This document shows, one piece after another, positions 12,163 through 25,400 of a stretch of DNA of 64,000 bases (its first letter is position 1; every line of letters begins with the position of its first letter). Origin of the DNA: Zeugodacus cucurbitae (taxonomy: Eukaryota; Arthropoda; Insecta; Diptera; Tephritidae); contig NC_071671.1 of assembly GCF_028554725.1 (NCBI RefSeq), positions 46,700,501 through 46,764,500 of the forward strand, given 5' to 3'. The notes beneath the pieces were generated by a model that ran no database searches, was not told the origin of the DNA, and was given only the letters and a program-made list of their open reading frames with translations. The position numbers were made by a program, and so were the translations under genes.

Positions 12163-12702
12163 ATGGTTGTGGACGCATCGCATATACAACATTTCAATAA
12201 CAACCAAGTCATGAGTAGCATCAGCTTGGAACAGCAGCTGGAGAGTCTCAGCGAAAAGAAACAGCAGAACAAATCAATGGATTACTCGAAAATCGGACGC
12301 ACTGTCAAATCGGCGCTGCTGAAGGCACAAGCCGAATCGCGTGTCATTGTGGGACTTAGCGCCGCCATACAAGTGCTCTCCAAGTCACCGGAGGGTTCAC
12401 TCTTCTGTCTGATGGCCATGCCACAAGTCGGTGACTCCGCCACACATATGCACGAAGTGCTGTTGGAAGCCTTCTGCTATGAGAACGACATCTATGTGAT
12501 CAAGGTGGATTGCCCGAGCAAATTGAGCCGCATTCTGGGCAAAACTGTGCTGGAATCTTGCTGTCTGGTGCAGAAGACCTGGACTGGCGCCGAAGAGTCC
12601 GGTGAGGAGCAACTCAACAAGCAAGAGGAGATGTTAGTCGATTACTGCGAGGCATACTGGGATGCACCACAACATCCCATTGTTGAATTGCCAGTCGTGT
12701 GA
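12163..12702 (+). CDS. Gadd45: Gadd45 stress protein, 179 aa
   Basis: Single-exon gene for a Gadd45-family protein (L7Ae/L30e/Gadd45 fold). Family members are small, acidic, DNA-damage and stress-induced adaptors that bind MEKK4/MTK1 to activate p38/JNK signalling and also act in DNA repair contexts; the fly homologue is linked to JNK signalling. The core spans about residues 41-140: IGRTVKSALLKAQ helix, VGLSAAIQVLS, SLFCLMAMP strand, HEVLLEAFCYENDI and IKVDCPSKLSRILG, in the order and spacing of the family. The tail is acidic and ends EAYWDAPQHPIVELPVV. The start is the ATG at 12163, the first ATG of the transcript, in a good fly context (CAACATGG). The N-terminal 40 residues are Gln/Asn-rich and less conserved-looking. 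MDYSKIG (residue 39) is a possible internal start. Confidence 0.93.
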   Translation: MVVDASHIQHFNNNQVMSSISLEQQLESLSEKKQQNKSMDYSKIGRTVKSALLKAQAESRVIVGLSAAIQVLSKSPEGSLFCLMAMPQVGDSATHMHEVLLEAFCYENDIYVIKVDCPSKLSRILGKTVLESCCLVQKTWTGAEESGEEQLNKQEEMLVDYCEAYWDAPQHPIVELPVV

Positions 12703-14051
12703 ATGCGTGGACGTACAGTGTCATAAAACATATTTTTAAACGGAGAAGTATACTTCTCTTATGGTGAAATTTTGAGGAAATACAAAATTCAATTTTGGCT
12801 TAAACTCGAGCGTGAAAAGCTGTCTGGAACACAACGCCGACATTGCTACGTTCGAGGAAAGAAAGAGTGATGGAGAAACCGAAAAACAAAAACGAAAATT
12901 TCAAAACTGGATTGTTGCGACAGACGAAACGAAGATGTTTGAGGAATGCGGGCGCCGCGCCGTCGCATGTATAACCTGTATAATAACGATAATACAAACA
13001 AAGCATGCTATGCGCGCAATCCGCCTGGCCTGTGGCATTCCAGTCATATTAACGAAATAAGTAAAATAAAAGTATTAGAAATTAATGCCAATTAATTTCG
13101 AAAACACAACAACGACACACACTGTACGCCCCCAGCAGCTGGCAACAACTGCAGCAGCTCTAATAACAACAACACTAGCGTCTTAAAAAACAAAGCCGTC
13201 AGCAGCCTCCAGTGACCTTGTCGCCGCCAACGCCGCCGCCGCCAACAATGCAACGCCGACACGCACCTATGCTCCGCTCAATGTGTGCGTTGCGTGCGTG
13301 TCCGGCGCGTGCTTTGAGGAAGTCAGATTAAGATCAGCTGTCACAACAACAACACCATCAGCAGCAACTGCAGCATTGGCGTCAACTAAACGGCAACGGC
13401 TTTGTTGCTAATTATATTTTATAGTCTTAATAAAACAAACTGTAGCTCAAGTAAGATTAGCGCAAAAACAAAAACAACAAAAATATCTATTATAACACTT
13501 GATAGGTTATTAATTGAAATAGCAAAAAATATGAGCGCAAAAAAAAACATTTTGTATTATGCAAACTCATAATTTACAGTGCGCGCAAAAAGTACTTAAA
13601 ACACAAAAACAAAAAAAAGTTTCATAAAATGAAAGATGTTGACCTTAACGCAACAAAGCAAGCTAGATACACTGTAACTGAGTAATTGTTTTAGATTATT
13701 TCAAGCAGTCAGTTGAGTCTGAAGAAAATTGTTTGTAAAATTTTGTTAAATGTTAGTTAGCAATTGCATTAGTAACAATTTATGTTTTATACTAAAATAA
13801 TTGGTTAGTTTGTCACATAACACATTTCAAATGTTTGTTAATTATTTGTTATGCTAGCTTTTTGTTGCATGCTATAAATGATTTGGGTTAGTTTTTTAAT
13901 ACCGATACATATGTTTAAAGAATGTATTAATGTGCCCAAAGCAAACAATTGTAATTAACTTTAAGTTAAACAAAAAAAGAAAAGAAAAGCAAAAAAATGC
14001 AAAACAAAAATGAAGAATAGCAAATTTATCGCATGAGAAAATATTAATAAA
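12703..14051 (+). promoter_or_regulatory. Gadd45 3' region with alternative poly(A) signals
   Basis: Downstream of the stop there is no further gene. AATAAA hexamers lie at 13065-13070, 13429-13434 and 14046-14051, so short and long 3' UTRs are possible. The stretch contains CAG/CAA-type (opa-like) runs at about 13130-13390 and is A-rich afterwards. A 16-bp perfect palindrome sits at 12743-12758. The open frame 12812-13060 has no coding character and is read as UTR. Which signal is used cannot be told from sequence. Confidence 0.45.
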
Positions 14052-17000
14052 ACAATTTTTAATATAAAAAATATATATCAACTTTTACTTTACAATTTGG
14101 TACACTGGGATTTGGGTTGTTGAATTCTTCGCTACACTTTGATCTATTTGAACTGGAGTTCTGGGTTGTAGAATTATGCGCATTTGATTCATTTTGACGA
14201 AATTTTGAGTTCTTCACTTCACTTTGCTCTACTTCGCTTTCATGCAGTCTACTTTATCTACCAAAAATATAAATTATATAAGACTGATGAAATACCGTTG
14301 GAAATGGTTGAAATTACCAAAAACAACTTCTTTCTTTTTTCGTGCTTCGGCAGATATTCAACTCATACAAATATTCATACACATAGCTATACCCCTTTCG
14401 CAATGGGTCAATATTCACGTGCTGGTTGCTTATCTTATCTTAACTCAACTTTGATTTGCATTATTATTATTTATTATTTATAAAGAAAGCAAACAAGTCA
14501 TGCCACCATATTGTACCCCTAATCTAATATAATATAATATAGGGGCTTGTGAAGGCTGGTTTGCTAAATTATTGCACGATACTATTGGGGATTGCATAGC
14601 AACCACTATGACTTGGCATTTTTTGTGTGCAATAAACTGCGAAATTGGCATTTTTGGATTGAAAGCAATTATAATATAATATTTTCTTAATTAAAAAAAC
14701 ACAAATCAGTTATTTTTTCTCCAAAATATTGCAGCACGTGTATATTATAAACGTGCTGTATTGCTGTTATCGTTTGTTTTAGCACTTTGTTTAGGAATAA
14801 TAGTCATTGTTACTTTCACTTTGTATGAAATGCCATGCAATTTAATGAAATGATATGATTATTTGGTTTGGAAAAATGTTTTATTGGTTCTAAAATCACG
14901 GCGGAAATCGATCCAGTAGAAGTGTTATTGTTGTTTATTCTTGTTATTGTAATGACAGTCTGAAACAAATGTATCGGAGTTGTTAACGAAATTACACATC
15001 CAGATTGGTTTCGGTTCCATATCCCACTTTTTAACGATCTAAAGTGGACCTTATTCTATACATAAGAAATCTTAGTCAATCAAGCTTAGTTGTTTATTAT
15101 AAGGGATGTCATTATGTTACGTAAATCCTGGTTTAGTCGTAGTGGAAAAACCATATGTTGACTGAAAGTTGCTATAACAGAACCCGAGGACGAGGACTGG
15201 TTGAAGGTTGTGAAAATAAAGTATGGTTCGCGTTTCCTCAAAGTACGGAATATTTTCATACCAATTGGATAATTACGTCTACTAAACCTCATATCGATTA
15301 GTTCTTCTATCTCCTTCGATTGTTCTAAGTAACAGAAACATGTACTAAATGGATAGAGTCCATTCAGATTCTTTTTAAAGTTTTCACTAAGAAGATATCT
15401 AAGTTGTCTCATTTAAAGATTGGTTGTTGTATATAAAACTTTTCGAGGTTAGTTTCGCTTAGTTTAGCTTGTCTCTGAAAAACTAAATATGGAACAGCCT
15501 ATTTAGTAATTTCAATATGTTTTACCAAAAAAAAAAGTATTTTAATGAAAGATTTCGAGATTTATAAAGAAGAAATATGTATAATATTTTGAAACTAAAC
15601 ATTTTTAGTATATGTTGAAGAGGTATCTATGTACATATAAAACCAATTACATGTGTATACCCAAAACTTTTAAGCCGTTTAGTGAATCAAGTGGTTAAAT
15701 TGAAAAGTTGCACTGTCATTTTCGGTCACTATCTACTGATTTTAATTATATAAACATGTAATTAACTTTACGAGCTCAATTTATTTATTTCTTTCTCCAG
15801 CTTAAAAATGTAGAAAAAGTACACGCTTACGACGCTAATGTAAGTAATATATACATTTTATAAGCAAACATTACTTTAACCGAGCTCAAACTCATTCTTA
15901 GATAATACTGGGGATTTTATTAGAAACTATTTAAAAAAAGTTGAAAGGAATCCCTGGGGAGTGATTGTTTTACACACATAAATACATAATGAATTAATTT
16001 ATATACCTACTTATTTTTTCTTTTGCTTCATATTCTTCTGGCACTTACAATCTACCGCATTCGATTCACCATTTTTATGGTAGCAATATTTGAGATTTAG
16101 TCGCCTGCAAAAGCTACAGCAATATTGTTCAGCTGATTCAAGATTAGAGTTTCGGTAGCTACCACACTAAAGTAGCTTAACATCTATCTATTTTACCTAT
16201 ACCACATTATACCAGTCTAAACAGTTTATACCAGTTGATTGTGCGTTTCGCCACTCTTCAATATTTAGCGTAAGAAAGACCACTAATGAAGTTATAATTA
16301 ATGTTGTAATTCCCCTTATCTCACTAAAATTACAACTGTATTGTTTTGGTTTTTTCTCTGCTTATCATTAAAGCCGTACTTCTCTGAAGCTGCATACAAC
16401 ACGCTGTCCAAACGTGCGCTTCTACGTATGTATGTATGTATGTACAAATGTTTGCACATTACGCACAGACATCGCATCTTGAACGCAGAAAAGTGCGTCA
16501 CAATGTTGAATTTCCAGTTAAAACTTTTATCCAAATGGGGAGCGCGACAACAACAAATGCGCCAGCCAACAAGCAAACACAAAAGCTTGAAGCTGATAGT
16601 TCCCCCAACCAAAAGGCATAAAAAACAAATATTTGTATACTAAGAATTTAAAATGTATTGTTATCGTTGCTTTGAAAAAACCCGGCTTCATTTCGAATTC
16701 TTATCGGCGAATATACGAAAAATCCAAAAAATTAGCAGAATAAAGCAAGAAAAAAACCGAAAACAATATTGAACTGGAAATTGGGGTGTTAAAGCAAAAT
16801 CCAAAACAATAACAAATACGCACAGTTATACAACAAATGTCATAGAAAACGGTACATACATATTTACAAATATTGATGTATGTATATGTACATATATAAA
16901 GTTTACGATAGACTCATTGCTAATCGTTCTAGTTTGACGACACAAAGTCACTGATTCATCGCGCCAATTTACCGGCTACTTTGTATGCATATATACATAC

Positions 17001-17485
17001 ATACATACAATACATACGTCCACGTAGTGCACGCCGCCAAAACGTTTTGCGAAATGCCCAGCCATGCATCGCTAGCATGCGATATATGCATATGGCTGCA
17101 ATTGTTTGCTTCTCCTCTGTCATCCACTTCCACACTGTGGCATCAGCTTGCTACAACATGTACCAGCCATGTCTGGTCGCTGGCTCAGCGCTGGCAAATT
17201 CACAATTACGAAGATTGCGAAGGCGTTTAATGGACTTTAAATCGATATGTATTTGTTGATATGTGTGTATTTATGTGTATTTTTATATGACCTTACATGG
17301 TACAGACTATATAACAGATGTCTATACAATATAATATATCTATTCCTAATGAACATTTGTATATATAATGAAGTATACATATATATTTATTTCATTTCAT
17401 GAGAAGGCGTGTACATCAGCATGACTTGCATATAACACGCGACTGGCGGATCATCAGCTGATTTGTGTATAGCAATTTACATATA
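14052..17485. other. intergenic; hairpin and microsatellites only
   Basis: No gene recognised. An inverted repeat CAGCACGT/ACGTGCTG with an 11-nt gap lies at 14732-14758. A GTAT microsatellite is at 16426-16444, and a CATA-rich patch near 16986-17015. Short frames at 16340-16640 and 16980-17260 overlap these and lack coding character. Confidence 0.45.
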
Positions 17486-18296
17486 CAGAGAAACCTCTAC
17501 TTACAAACACCTCCAATAAACGAACAAAAATCTAAGAACCAAGTTTTACGTTGCGTTTTCCGAACAAATTCCACTCTAACAATCGGACACTTTTTTACTA
17601 CTTTTTATTATCATTACCTCTAGTAAGCGGAGGCGGACCTCTCGATCACTGTCAAGAAACTTGAAGTACTGAACGAAAGTATAAAGAAAACAGTAAAAAA
17701 TCTCTGATAAGCTATTATGAAGCTCTAATTTACCGACAGCGAAGAACAATAATTGAAATAAAGGTAGAGAAACTAATTCCGAAATCTTGGATGTCTCGTG
17801 GAATTATATGTGAGTGGCTACTAAATCTTGATAAAAAATTGGCTCTCAGAAGAGACAAGTTTCATTATTTTAACAACCCATTCTCGAAATTTAAGTTTAT
17901 CTTCCTACCTGCTAATAGAAAACCCGTTTTCCAGACCCTCGATCAGGGCATTGTACAGAATTGTATATGTCACCACAGATGTAACCTTATCACACATAGT
18001 TTGACAAGAGTTGAAGACATTTCAATGAAAAAACTTTCAAAAACAAATTTCAAATTTGGTATTTTAGTAAGACTTCATAGGACAAAGTGATGATCGAAAC
18101 AATTAAAATCTGTTTTTCAAATAAATGATAATGAAATTTCTGTCTTTGATACCGAGGACGCTATTCGCATATCAACGTTATCGACTTTAATAAAGCTTTT
18201 AAATGAAAATCACTTTAAATATTTAAGGAGAAGTAAGTCCTATAAACGTACAAAAATTATGGAACCGTCAGTGTTCGATTGTGGGAGGTTTCACTG
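17486..18296 (+). mobile_element. pogo/Tigger-like DNA transposon, deletion derivative
   Basis: 811-bp element flanked by TA on both sides (17484-17485 and 18297-18298), the target duplication of the Tc1/mariner/pogo superfamily. The left end reads CAGAGAAACCTC and the right end, in reverse complement, CAGTGAAACCTCC. The plus strand encodes a remnant of the DDE transposase: VKKLEVLNES near 17650 (helix-turn-helix N-terminal style) and, in the frame 17791-18090, FIFLPANRKPVFQTLDQGIVQN, matching the pogo/Tigger motif LPxNxTxxLQPLDQGIIQN that carries the third catalytic Asp. Full-length relatives are much longer, so most of the transposase is missing; the copy is dead. Confidence 0.85.
17791..18090 (+). 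pseudogene. pogo/Tigger transposase fragment
   Basis: Remnant of the DDE domain of a pogo-class transposase inside the element 17486-18296. The recognisable part is KFIFLPANRKPVFQTLDQGIVQNCICHHR (about residues 34-63), with the Asp of the LDQG motif retained. The first two catalytic Asp regions and the DNA-binding domain are absent or reduced to a short upstream fragment. Downstream, 18120-18180 may hold further C-terminal remnants in another frame. Confidence 0.75.
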
Positions 18297-18298
18297 TA

Positions 18299-19789
18299 TA
18301 CGCATCTAACGATGAATTTATGAATGTTTGTCCATAGATTTGGACATTTGGATTTAAACTTGTTTGATATCATACATTTTTTATATTTCTCTCCGATTTT
18401 AAAAACTCATAAAAGCTGCTGACTTTTTGAATTAGTAAATATATACGTATGTATAAAAGCACATGTAAATATCTACTATATATATTTATAATATATGTAT
18501 GCCATTATTTGTGTCACACTTCTATGGTCTGCCAATTTCTCACCTTTTTCGCAAAGTCATTCCCTTCGAGGACTTATGAGCTATTTATATATCAATACAC
18601 ATATGTACATAAATATATATATAATACACACATAAATAAATATATTAAATACACCACTTTCAACATTTCTCTGCACTATTGCACTGTCTGGCTGACTCAA
18701 AAGCCAAGCACACGACAAACAGGTGACGTGTTGCTCATTCAGATCGGCTGCGCGTTACATACAAACATACTCACCTACGAGCAAAATTTATATGAACTTT
18801 AGACCTGACGTGTTGATCGCCATTGCCTATGGTGTTTAGCCATCTCTGGGGGGTATGCCATGTTGTGTGTCGCGGCAGTGTTCAGGTGTTGACATGCACA
18901 TGTAATTGAAATTGACAAACTTTACATAAAATACTACATGTGTTAACATACATTTAATGTACAAAGTTTCCATTGGGTTTACATGCTTGATCGAGCTGAG
19001 AGACAGCGTATAAAGCGTTCTCTGGATATGCAAAAAATAAAAGATAAACAGCCGATTAGTGTGTGGAGCGATTGAACTTTGATTGTGTTTATTTTAATTG
19101 AATGATATTTGTCTGTACATCTAGATAGCTATAGTACACTGCATTAAACTCTATACTAAATCATCTGGTTGATGTTGATGTAGCAGCAAAAAGTTTGTGC
19201 CATCTAATTTTGAGAAAGGCTACAGAGTGGATAGTCCTTTTCTTGATAAAAACTTAAATGCATTATCTATATATTGTCTGGTTCTTGTCATTCTTCTCTT
19301 AGTTTCTTTAACTATAACCTAAATTATACTGCATGCCCATAACGGAACTTCATTTATGTACATGACTCTCAGTATAAAGACACGTACTCCATTTCTTTGA
19401 TTCGAACAACCTATTTCTTGTTTAGAACTAGAAACATTTTTAATGTGTCTCAGATTAATCTATTTCAGTAAAAATATACCTGTTGTGCTTTTGATAGTAT
19501 TCATGGGGCACAGACTATCCTCATTGGTTTGGCCGACATATCTTTTTTAATTCTTCTCTTCTTTGCATCTAACAAAATCCATTCGTATGGGATCCAAAGT
19601 GTAGCATATCCTGTCTTTTTACAGATTGCATAGTGAGTTCTACTAAATAGATCCACTTCTTCTTTTACTTAAAATATTCGTTGGTGACTAGGTTCCTTGA
19701 CCCTTCTGCCTTTTTTTTTGCTGGATCGTTGAAAATATGTCTGATTATTCTGAAAAAAACAGGCGATCAATTGTATCGACATACTTAAC
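18299..19789. other. intergenic, nothing assigned
   Basis: AT-rich DNA with short frames of unremarkable composition. No gene, RNA or element ends were seen. Confidence 0.45.
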
Positions 19790-19968
19790 ACGCTAAGGCT
19801 CAACCCACACCGAATTAGACAAAAACGTCTTTGACTAATGAGACACAAAAACGAATTTTACACTAACCCACACCAAGCGAACAATCACTTTTGTCTCATC
19901 TTATTCGGTGTGGATTGTCACATATGAAGTTTTGACTAAGCTGGTGTGGGTTGAACCCCCTAATGCGT
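19790..19968. mobile_element. MITE-like element with CAACCCACACC inverted termini
   Basis: 179-bp element with inverted ends: TCAACCCACACC at 19800-19811 and GGTGTGGGTTGA at 19943-19954, extended outward by ACGCTAAGG and CCTAATGCGT. The interior holds further inverted copies of the same words (CACACCGAATTAGAC and TTATTCGGTGTGG; AACCCACACC at 19865), so the whole unit can fold on itself. No coding sequence. The exact border and target duplication are ambiguous (TA or TTA), so the superfamily is not assigned. Confidence 0.7.
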
Positions 19969-21517
19969 TATAAATCACCCACATATTCGATAGTTTATGG
20001 GTTCGAGTTTTTAAGCGTAGGTTCCTTCCATATGGGAAACTATATTTATGTATTCAACTAGCTCAATCTAACTAATATATTAATAGAAAAATATATAACT
20101 TATCCTGTTTTGAAGGAGACTGCGTGTCATTGCCATCGACCTCTGTTACTGTAACTTGACCTTTATGAAAAACAATAATATGCCGCTGATGCTATTTTTG
20201 GTCAACGCTATAGTATATATAAAATATTCTTGTATGAAAACTGTCACTCTAATTGAAGCCAATTTAGATATTTGCTTGAGAAAAAGTGCTTGTTATGAGT
20301 TTAAGATAAACGTTATCATATCTTATTAGGCTGTTATCGTCAATTTTTTATTTGTTTATTTTTTTCGCTACTTATATAAAACAAATACAAATCATTTGAC
20401 TATATTTTTAAATCTGTTGAAGCTATAATTAATAAATCTATTCTACTATTTGTGAATTTTATTTTTAAATATTAAACTTTACTCACCGAACGCGGTAAAC
20501 ACCAACTATTGTATAATTACAAATATTTAAATTTAATTATTTTTTCCATAGTTCTTAATTGATTATGTAATAATTTTCTTCACACAATTTAATTTAATTT
20601 TTTCATTAGCATTAATCCATGTTTAATTACGTTCCCATTAGCGGCAATTCCATGAAACTTTAAAGCTTATCAGTTTCTTCATAAAGGCGTGTTAACAGCG
20701 CAGACTGTTAACTGTTTAATAATGTATATATGAAGGTGCATACGTACATATATACTTATATGGTTAGCTCCAATTCTTATCTACACTGGCGAGAAAAATT
20801 GTATATTATTTGACTTCATTTAGACCAAATATATTAATTTTACTAAAAGTGAAAACTTTTAATTTCAAAACCAAAATTCTACTAGCTTTTTACTTTTTAA
20901 TAATGAAACTTCCAAATCTACTATCAAAATGTGGTCTAGTGACAACCACAAAGTAGTACATCTAACATATTTTTCGTAAACTTGTATTTCTATGGCAGTC
21001 GAGATGATGATAAAAATATTAAAGTCTAATATCTTACACATTCCAAACCAAAGCCAAGATGTTTTCTCTTCTATGTCCGGAACTTCGAACATTTCCGAGG
21101 TCATAAATGATATTTTTTCCCTTACAAAAGTTAGAGTTCTATCAAAATTTCTAAGTTCTCACCCATCTCATAGTTTATCAATGAAAGTCTCAACTATTTT
21201 TTCGAGAGATCTCAAATAATATTAAACCGAAAACAATGTTATTTGAATGATCCCAGTAAACGAGTATATTACACCCTCAGCTATTGGTTTTCCAACCGCA
21301 TCAACTTTCTAACAGTAGTAGCAATATATCACTTCCAAAAAATTATTCTAATACAGATTTGCATAATAATTCATATTCTAAGAGCTGTTTCATAGACCAG
21401 TATCTGGATCAAATAATATTCTTCTAGTGTACACATTAATTCGAAGTCTTGGTAATCTCAAGCAGATTTTATTAACTATCCTAAAACTAAATATTAAATG
21501 AAATATGTACATATATA
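19969..21517. other. intergenic, nothing assigned
   Basis: AT-rich, no recognisable gene or element. Confidence 0.45.
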
Positions 21518-21628
21518 CAGTTGAGCTTCCCTAACTCGAATAAAAAAACTTCGAGTTCCGGAAGATAATTTGTATGAAATTTGACTTCTATTGCCAATTC
21601 AAGAGTTCGGGTTATGGAAGTTCAACAG
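21518..21628. mobile_element. small pogo-like MITE, 111 bp
   Basis: Bounded by TA (21516-21517 and 21629-21630). The left end is CAGTTGAGCTTCCCTAACTC and the right end in reverse complement is CTGTTGAACTTCCATAACCC, an imperfect terminal inverted repeat of about 23 bp. A second hairpin, CTTCCCTAACTCGAA against TTCGAGTTCCGGAAG, fills the left half. The TA target and CAG-type termini fit pogo/Tigger-derived MITEs. A shorter relative is at 31584-31641. Confidence 0.7.
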
Positions 21629-22364
21629 TACAATGTATATCTCGTAAATTCTATATATTATGTATTGGAACACAACTTCAAAGATTTTTTACTGACTTCT
21701 ATCAGACCCTACCTCCCTGAGGCTCTACAATATGTTATGATAAAGTACCTTCAGAAATCCTTGTACAATTCTAGATAACTGTTTTCTCCACTCAACGCAA
21801 TCCAACCTCAAATTTTCGCACATGACTGTATACATTTATTCATATTCAAATGAACACACAGCTCTACACATACACACCTCACTGATTTTGCTTGCCCGGC
21901 ATGAGTGTGCAATAAATTGCTTGCTACACTGGCTGGCTGTTATTAAAGATTTCCATTGCACTAATTGCAAAAATTCCACAGCAGATGATTTTGTCGTGGA
22001 AAATATAACAAATGAATGTTTTGTTTTCATATTATTGCTGCATAAGTTGTGGGGAAAAACCACACGAGACCGGCACGCGATAGTCGCGTTGACTTACTTA
22101 CGACTCATACTTGACCTTATCTCGTGACTCTATTAAAAATTGCAACAAGTATTTTATGATTCTACAAATGTATGTACATACTATATAAAATAATTGCAAA
22201 AACAAAAACAATATATTGTTATTTCACACGAATTGACCGCTGCGGCTGAGGACATTCTACTTTATGACGCGCGGCAGATTTAGTAACTTTTGCACGGTGT
22301 ACCGAACGTCGTTCATTGCACCGGCGCAGACGTTGATAATACGTTTATTTATATGTGTTTGTTT

Positions 22365-22400
<36 letters not shown>

Positions 22401-25400
22401 ATGCAAGAGTGCGCAAATATTTATTATCATGCAAATGTGTAAAATCCCCAGAAACAAAGCGTTTTTTATTGCAATTTATCTCTCTCCCTGTGTATGTGTG
22501 TGTGTGTACAATTCGCAAATCAACTACTCGCTTGGCTTAATCGTCTGCGGTTGATTTCTTATCAACTTTGTGACACGCCCCGCCGCATTTGAATTGCCCT
22601 GATTTTAATTTTTTTTCCATTGTTGTTGTTATTTATTTATTTTTTTTTTGCTTTTTTTCCGTTCTTTCAGTGTCATTTACACAGCCGTTTTATTTTTTAT
22701 TACTCTTTTATTTTGTTATCCGTTTTTGTTATGTTCTTCGACTCACTCGTGTAAACAGATATTCTTCTCAGCAGCACTTGGTCTCGCCTGTTGTGTGCTA
22801 CCTTTATTTTTACTTAATTATTTGATTGTTATTTGTTTCAAGGTGAACCCGTTTTTATGCCGTTACAATTTGTTTTTTTTTTTTTTTTGTTTTTTAGCAA
22901 TTGTTGCTTGTCTTCTAATTTGTGTTTTATTTGAGAATTTTTGCTCGGTCATTCACTTGCTTAAAAATATGTACATTGCTTTTGTTGTGGTAGTGAAATG
23001 CAAGTTTTATAAATAATTTGTGAATGAAATTATTTTTTTATTGACCAGAATTATTCGCACTAAGCCACATATTCGTATAAACTTATAAGCCGTTTTAAGT
23101 GCATACTACTTGCGGGCACTTCAAGCCACGTGCCAACCTGCACTAACACCTATGGTTACGATGTGTAAATTGATTATATTCTCAATTCTAAATAAATATT
23201 TTTTACACTTTTTCAATATGGTATATTATTTAAAATAAATATTTTGTGATATTTTATATAAGCTTTTGAAACATTGCAATTAACAGTCATTTTTTATTGT
23301 CAAAGCTTATTAGCAATTTTTATTTTAAACTATTTTATCGAAAACAATAAAATTGGTTGTGTAAATTGGCATGATCATCTATAATAGTTTTGAACTTGTA
23401 ATATTCTGCTCACTATGTTTGCACTTTGCTTTATTCTACAAAAAAAATATAAATCTTGATGAAGCCAGATTTAACTACTGTAATTTAACACCTCAGTAAA
23501 GTAGTATAATCGCTTGCTGGTCCACATATTGATTATGCCAGTTTAAGGGATTTACACCAGTTGCTTCTTTGATTCCGAAGATGAGGGGTTAAGTGGGTTT
23601 AAAAATTGAAATTGATTTTGCCTTATTAAATAGTACGATAAGTTTAAAATATTCTCCAATCGATGCGACTGACATTCTAAGAGATAGACCCTTTGGTAGT
23701 TGCTTTGCATGCTTGTTTGGAACCAGAGCGGAAACATCAAGAGAGATGAGGTGCTGTAACTGAATTTTCGGAATTTTTGAACAAAAATTTCACAATATAC
23801 TGTTTAAATGTGTATCTCTGATATGCTGAATTGTTTAAATGAAATATATGATTGTATATATTTAAAACAAAAAATTAAAATACTCTTGTTGTCGACCTCT
23901 CACCTAACCCCTTAAATCATTGCAACTCTTACAAAAACAAATGATACGGTGTCTTCTTATAGATTTTATTAACCTATTAAGAAGAGACCACATTCAACGA
24001 TCTCTCTTTATCTAACAAAATATTTGTGAGTATGAATCCAATAAACTCAAAATAACACTCCGATTCGTATCAATAATTTAATAATCCGATCGACTATTTG
24101 AATTCAAGTCGTATTGTTGATAAGTGCATCTCAAGGAAACGACGATTATTTGGATCAGTATGAACCAGCGTCACTACAGCGATACATATAATGTATAATA
24201 TAATATATGATAATATGAAATCATGTTTAAAACCTCACATAATCGCCATCTCTTTCAACTAAAAAACGTTAAACCGAACTGTTTATTTTTTTAATATTTC
24301 GTCGCATGTACGTCAGTGAAATGTTTCCCATCCGCAGAAGCTGGTGTTTTCAGTAAATTTATCACATTTTTTGTAAGAAATCAATTCATAAATGAAATTA
24401 ACATTTATTTTTTGAGTCAACAGCGATCATGCTTAATATATAATAACATATTAAACTTGCAGTTTGATAAATATGAATTAGTTAATAAAAAGTACAAAAT
24501 ACACTGCAAACAGTAGCGGCTTTCGCAGCGCATCACTGACGTAAATCGATGATTAATCTCTGTGTGTATTTATTTGTATAGTAATGATACTTTCAGAGTA
24601 ATAAATAATTTATTGGGAGTAAACCTCGAGCAAAGCTTCACACCTCGAATAGGTCTTCAACGTCATGAAGGTGTAGAAATCTCTCATAGCGGAGTTTTGA
24701 CATCAAAAAACGGTATAATTATAATTAATATGTCTTAAAATTTCTGATTTTTGTGTAATATTTATATTTGTCAATAATATATCATGATGATATTCGGTAA
24801 AATTATTAAGAATTTGTATTTCTTTAGCGAGCGTAGGCTGGCTCTAATATGCAATATTCTTCAAAAATTGTTACACAAAAGAAAATACATTTATACAGTT
24901 ACTTTGAAAATATTCTTTATGAAGATTCAAAATTTTGACTCATGCCAATTCGTTGCGATTTCATTGCCGTGATCGAAGTGGCACTTGCAACACGTATCAA
25001 CTTGGTTTTGTATGCAATTTCATGCGAAAGTGAATTGCCTTACCGTATACTTAATTTTTCGTTAGCAACAAAATACAATTTATTAGAAATATACACGAAT
25101 TTTCAGATTCGACGTTCGAGTCGCTTCAAGACATAAAATGACTATTGTACGGTTTTCACTATGTCAAAATGATTGACATTTGTGGTCAAATTTAATTTGT
25201 AATAATATAATATGTTATGTCGGTAGAATAGGTGAATGTCCGCAATACTGAAATTGACAATATTCTGTCAATGAACACCCAGTTTGAATCTCATAGACTT
25301 TTATAAACAATTGTCAGTTGTCAGTATTTTGACAATAGAGTAAAAGTCAAACATAACAAGGAGTCAACGGCTAAATCAAAGAGGTTACAATTACGTTATT

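Noticed and set aside
12812..13060. Open frame in the Gadd45 3' region
   Set aside because: It starts at a non-ATG codon, has no family resemblance and lies within the presumed 3' UTR.
22589..23016. Hydrophobic frames resembling membrane proteins
   Set aside because: They are produced by T-rich DNA (Phe/Leu runs) and have no promoter, start context or conserved motif.
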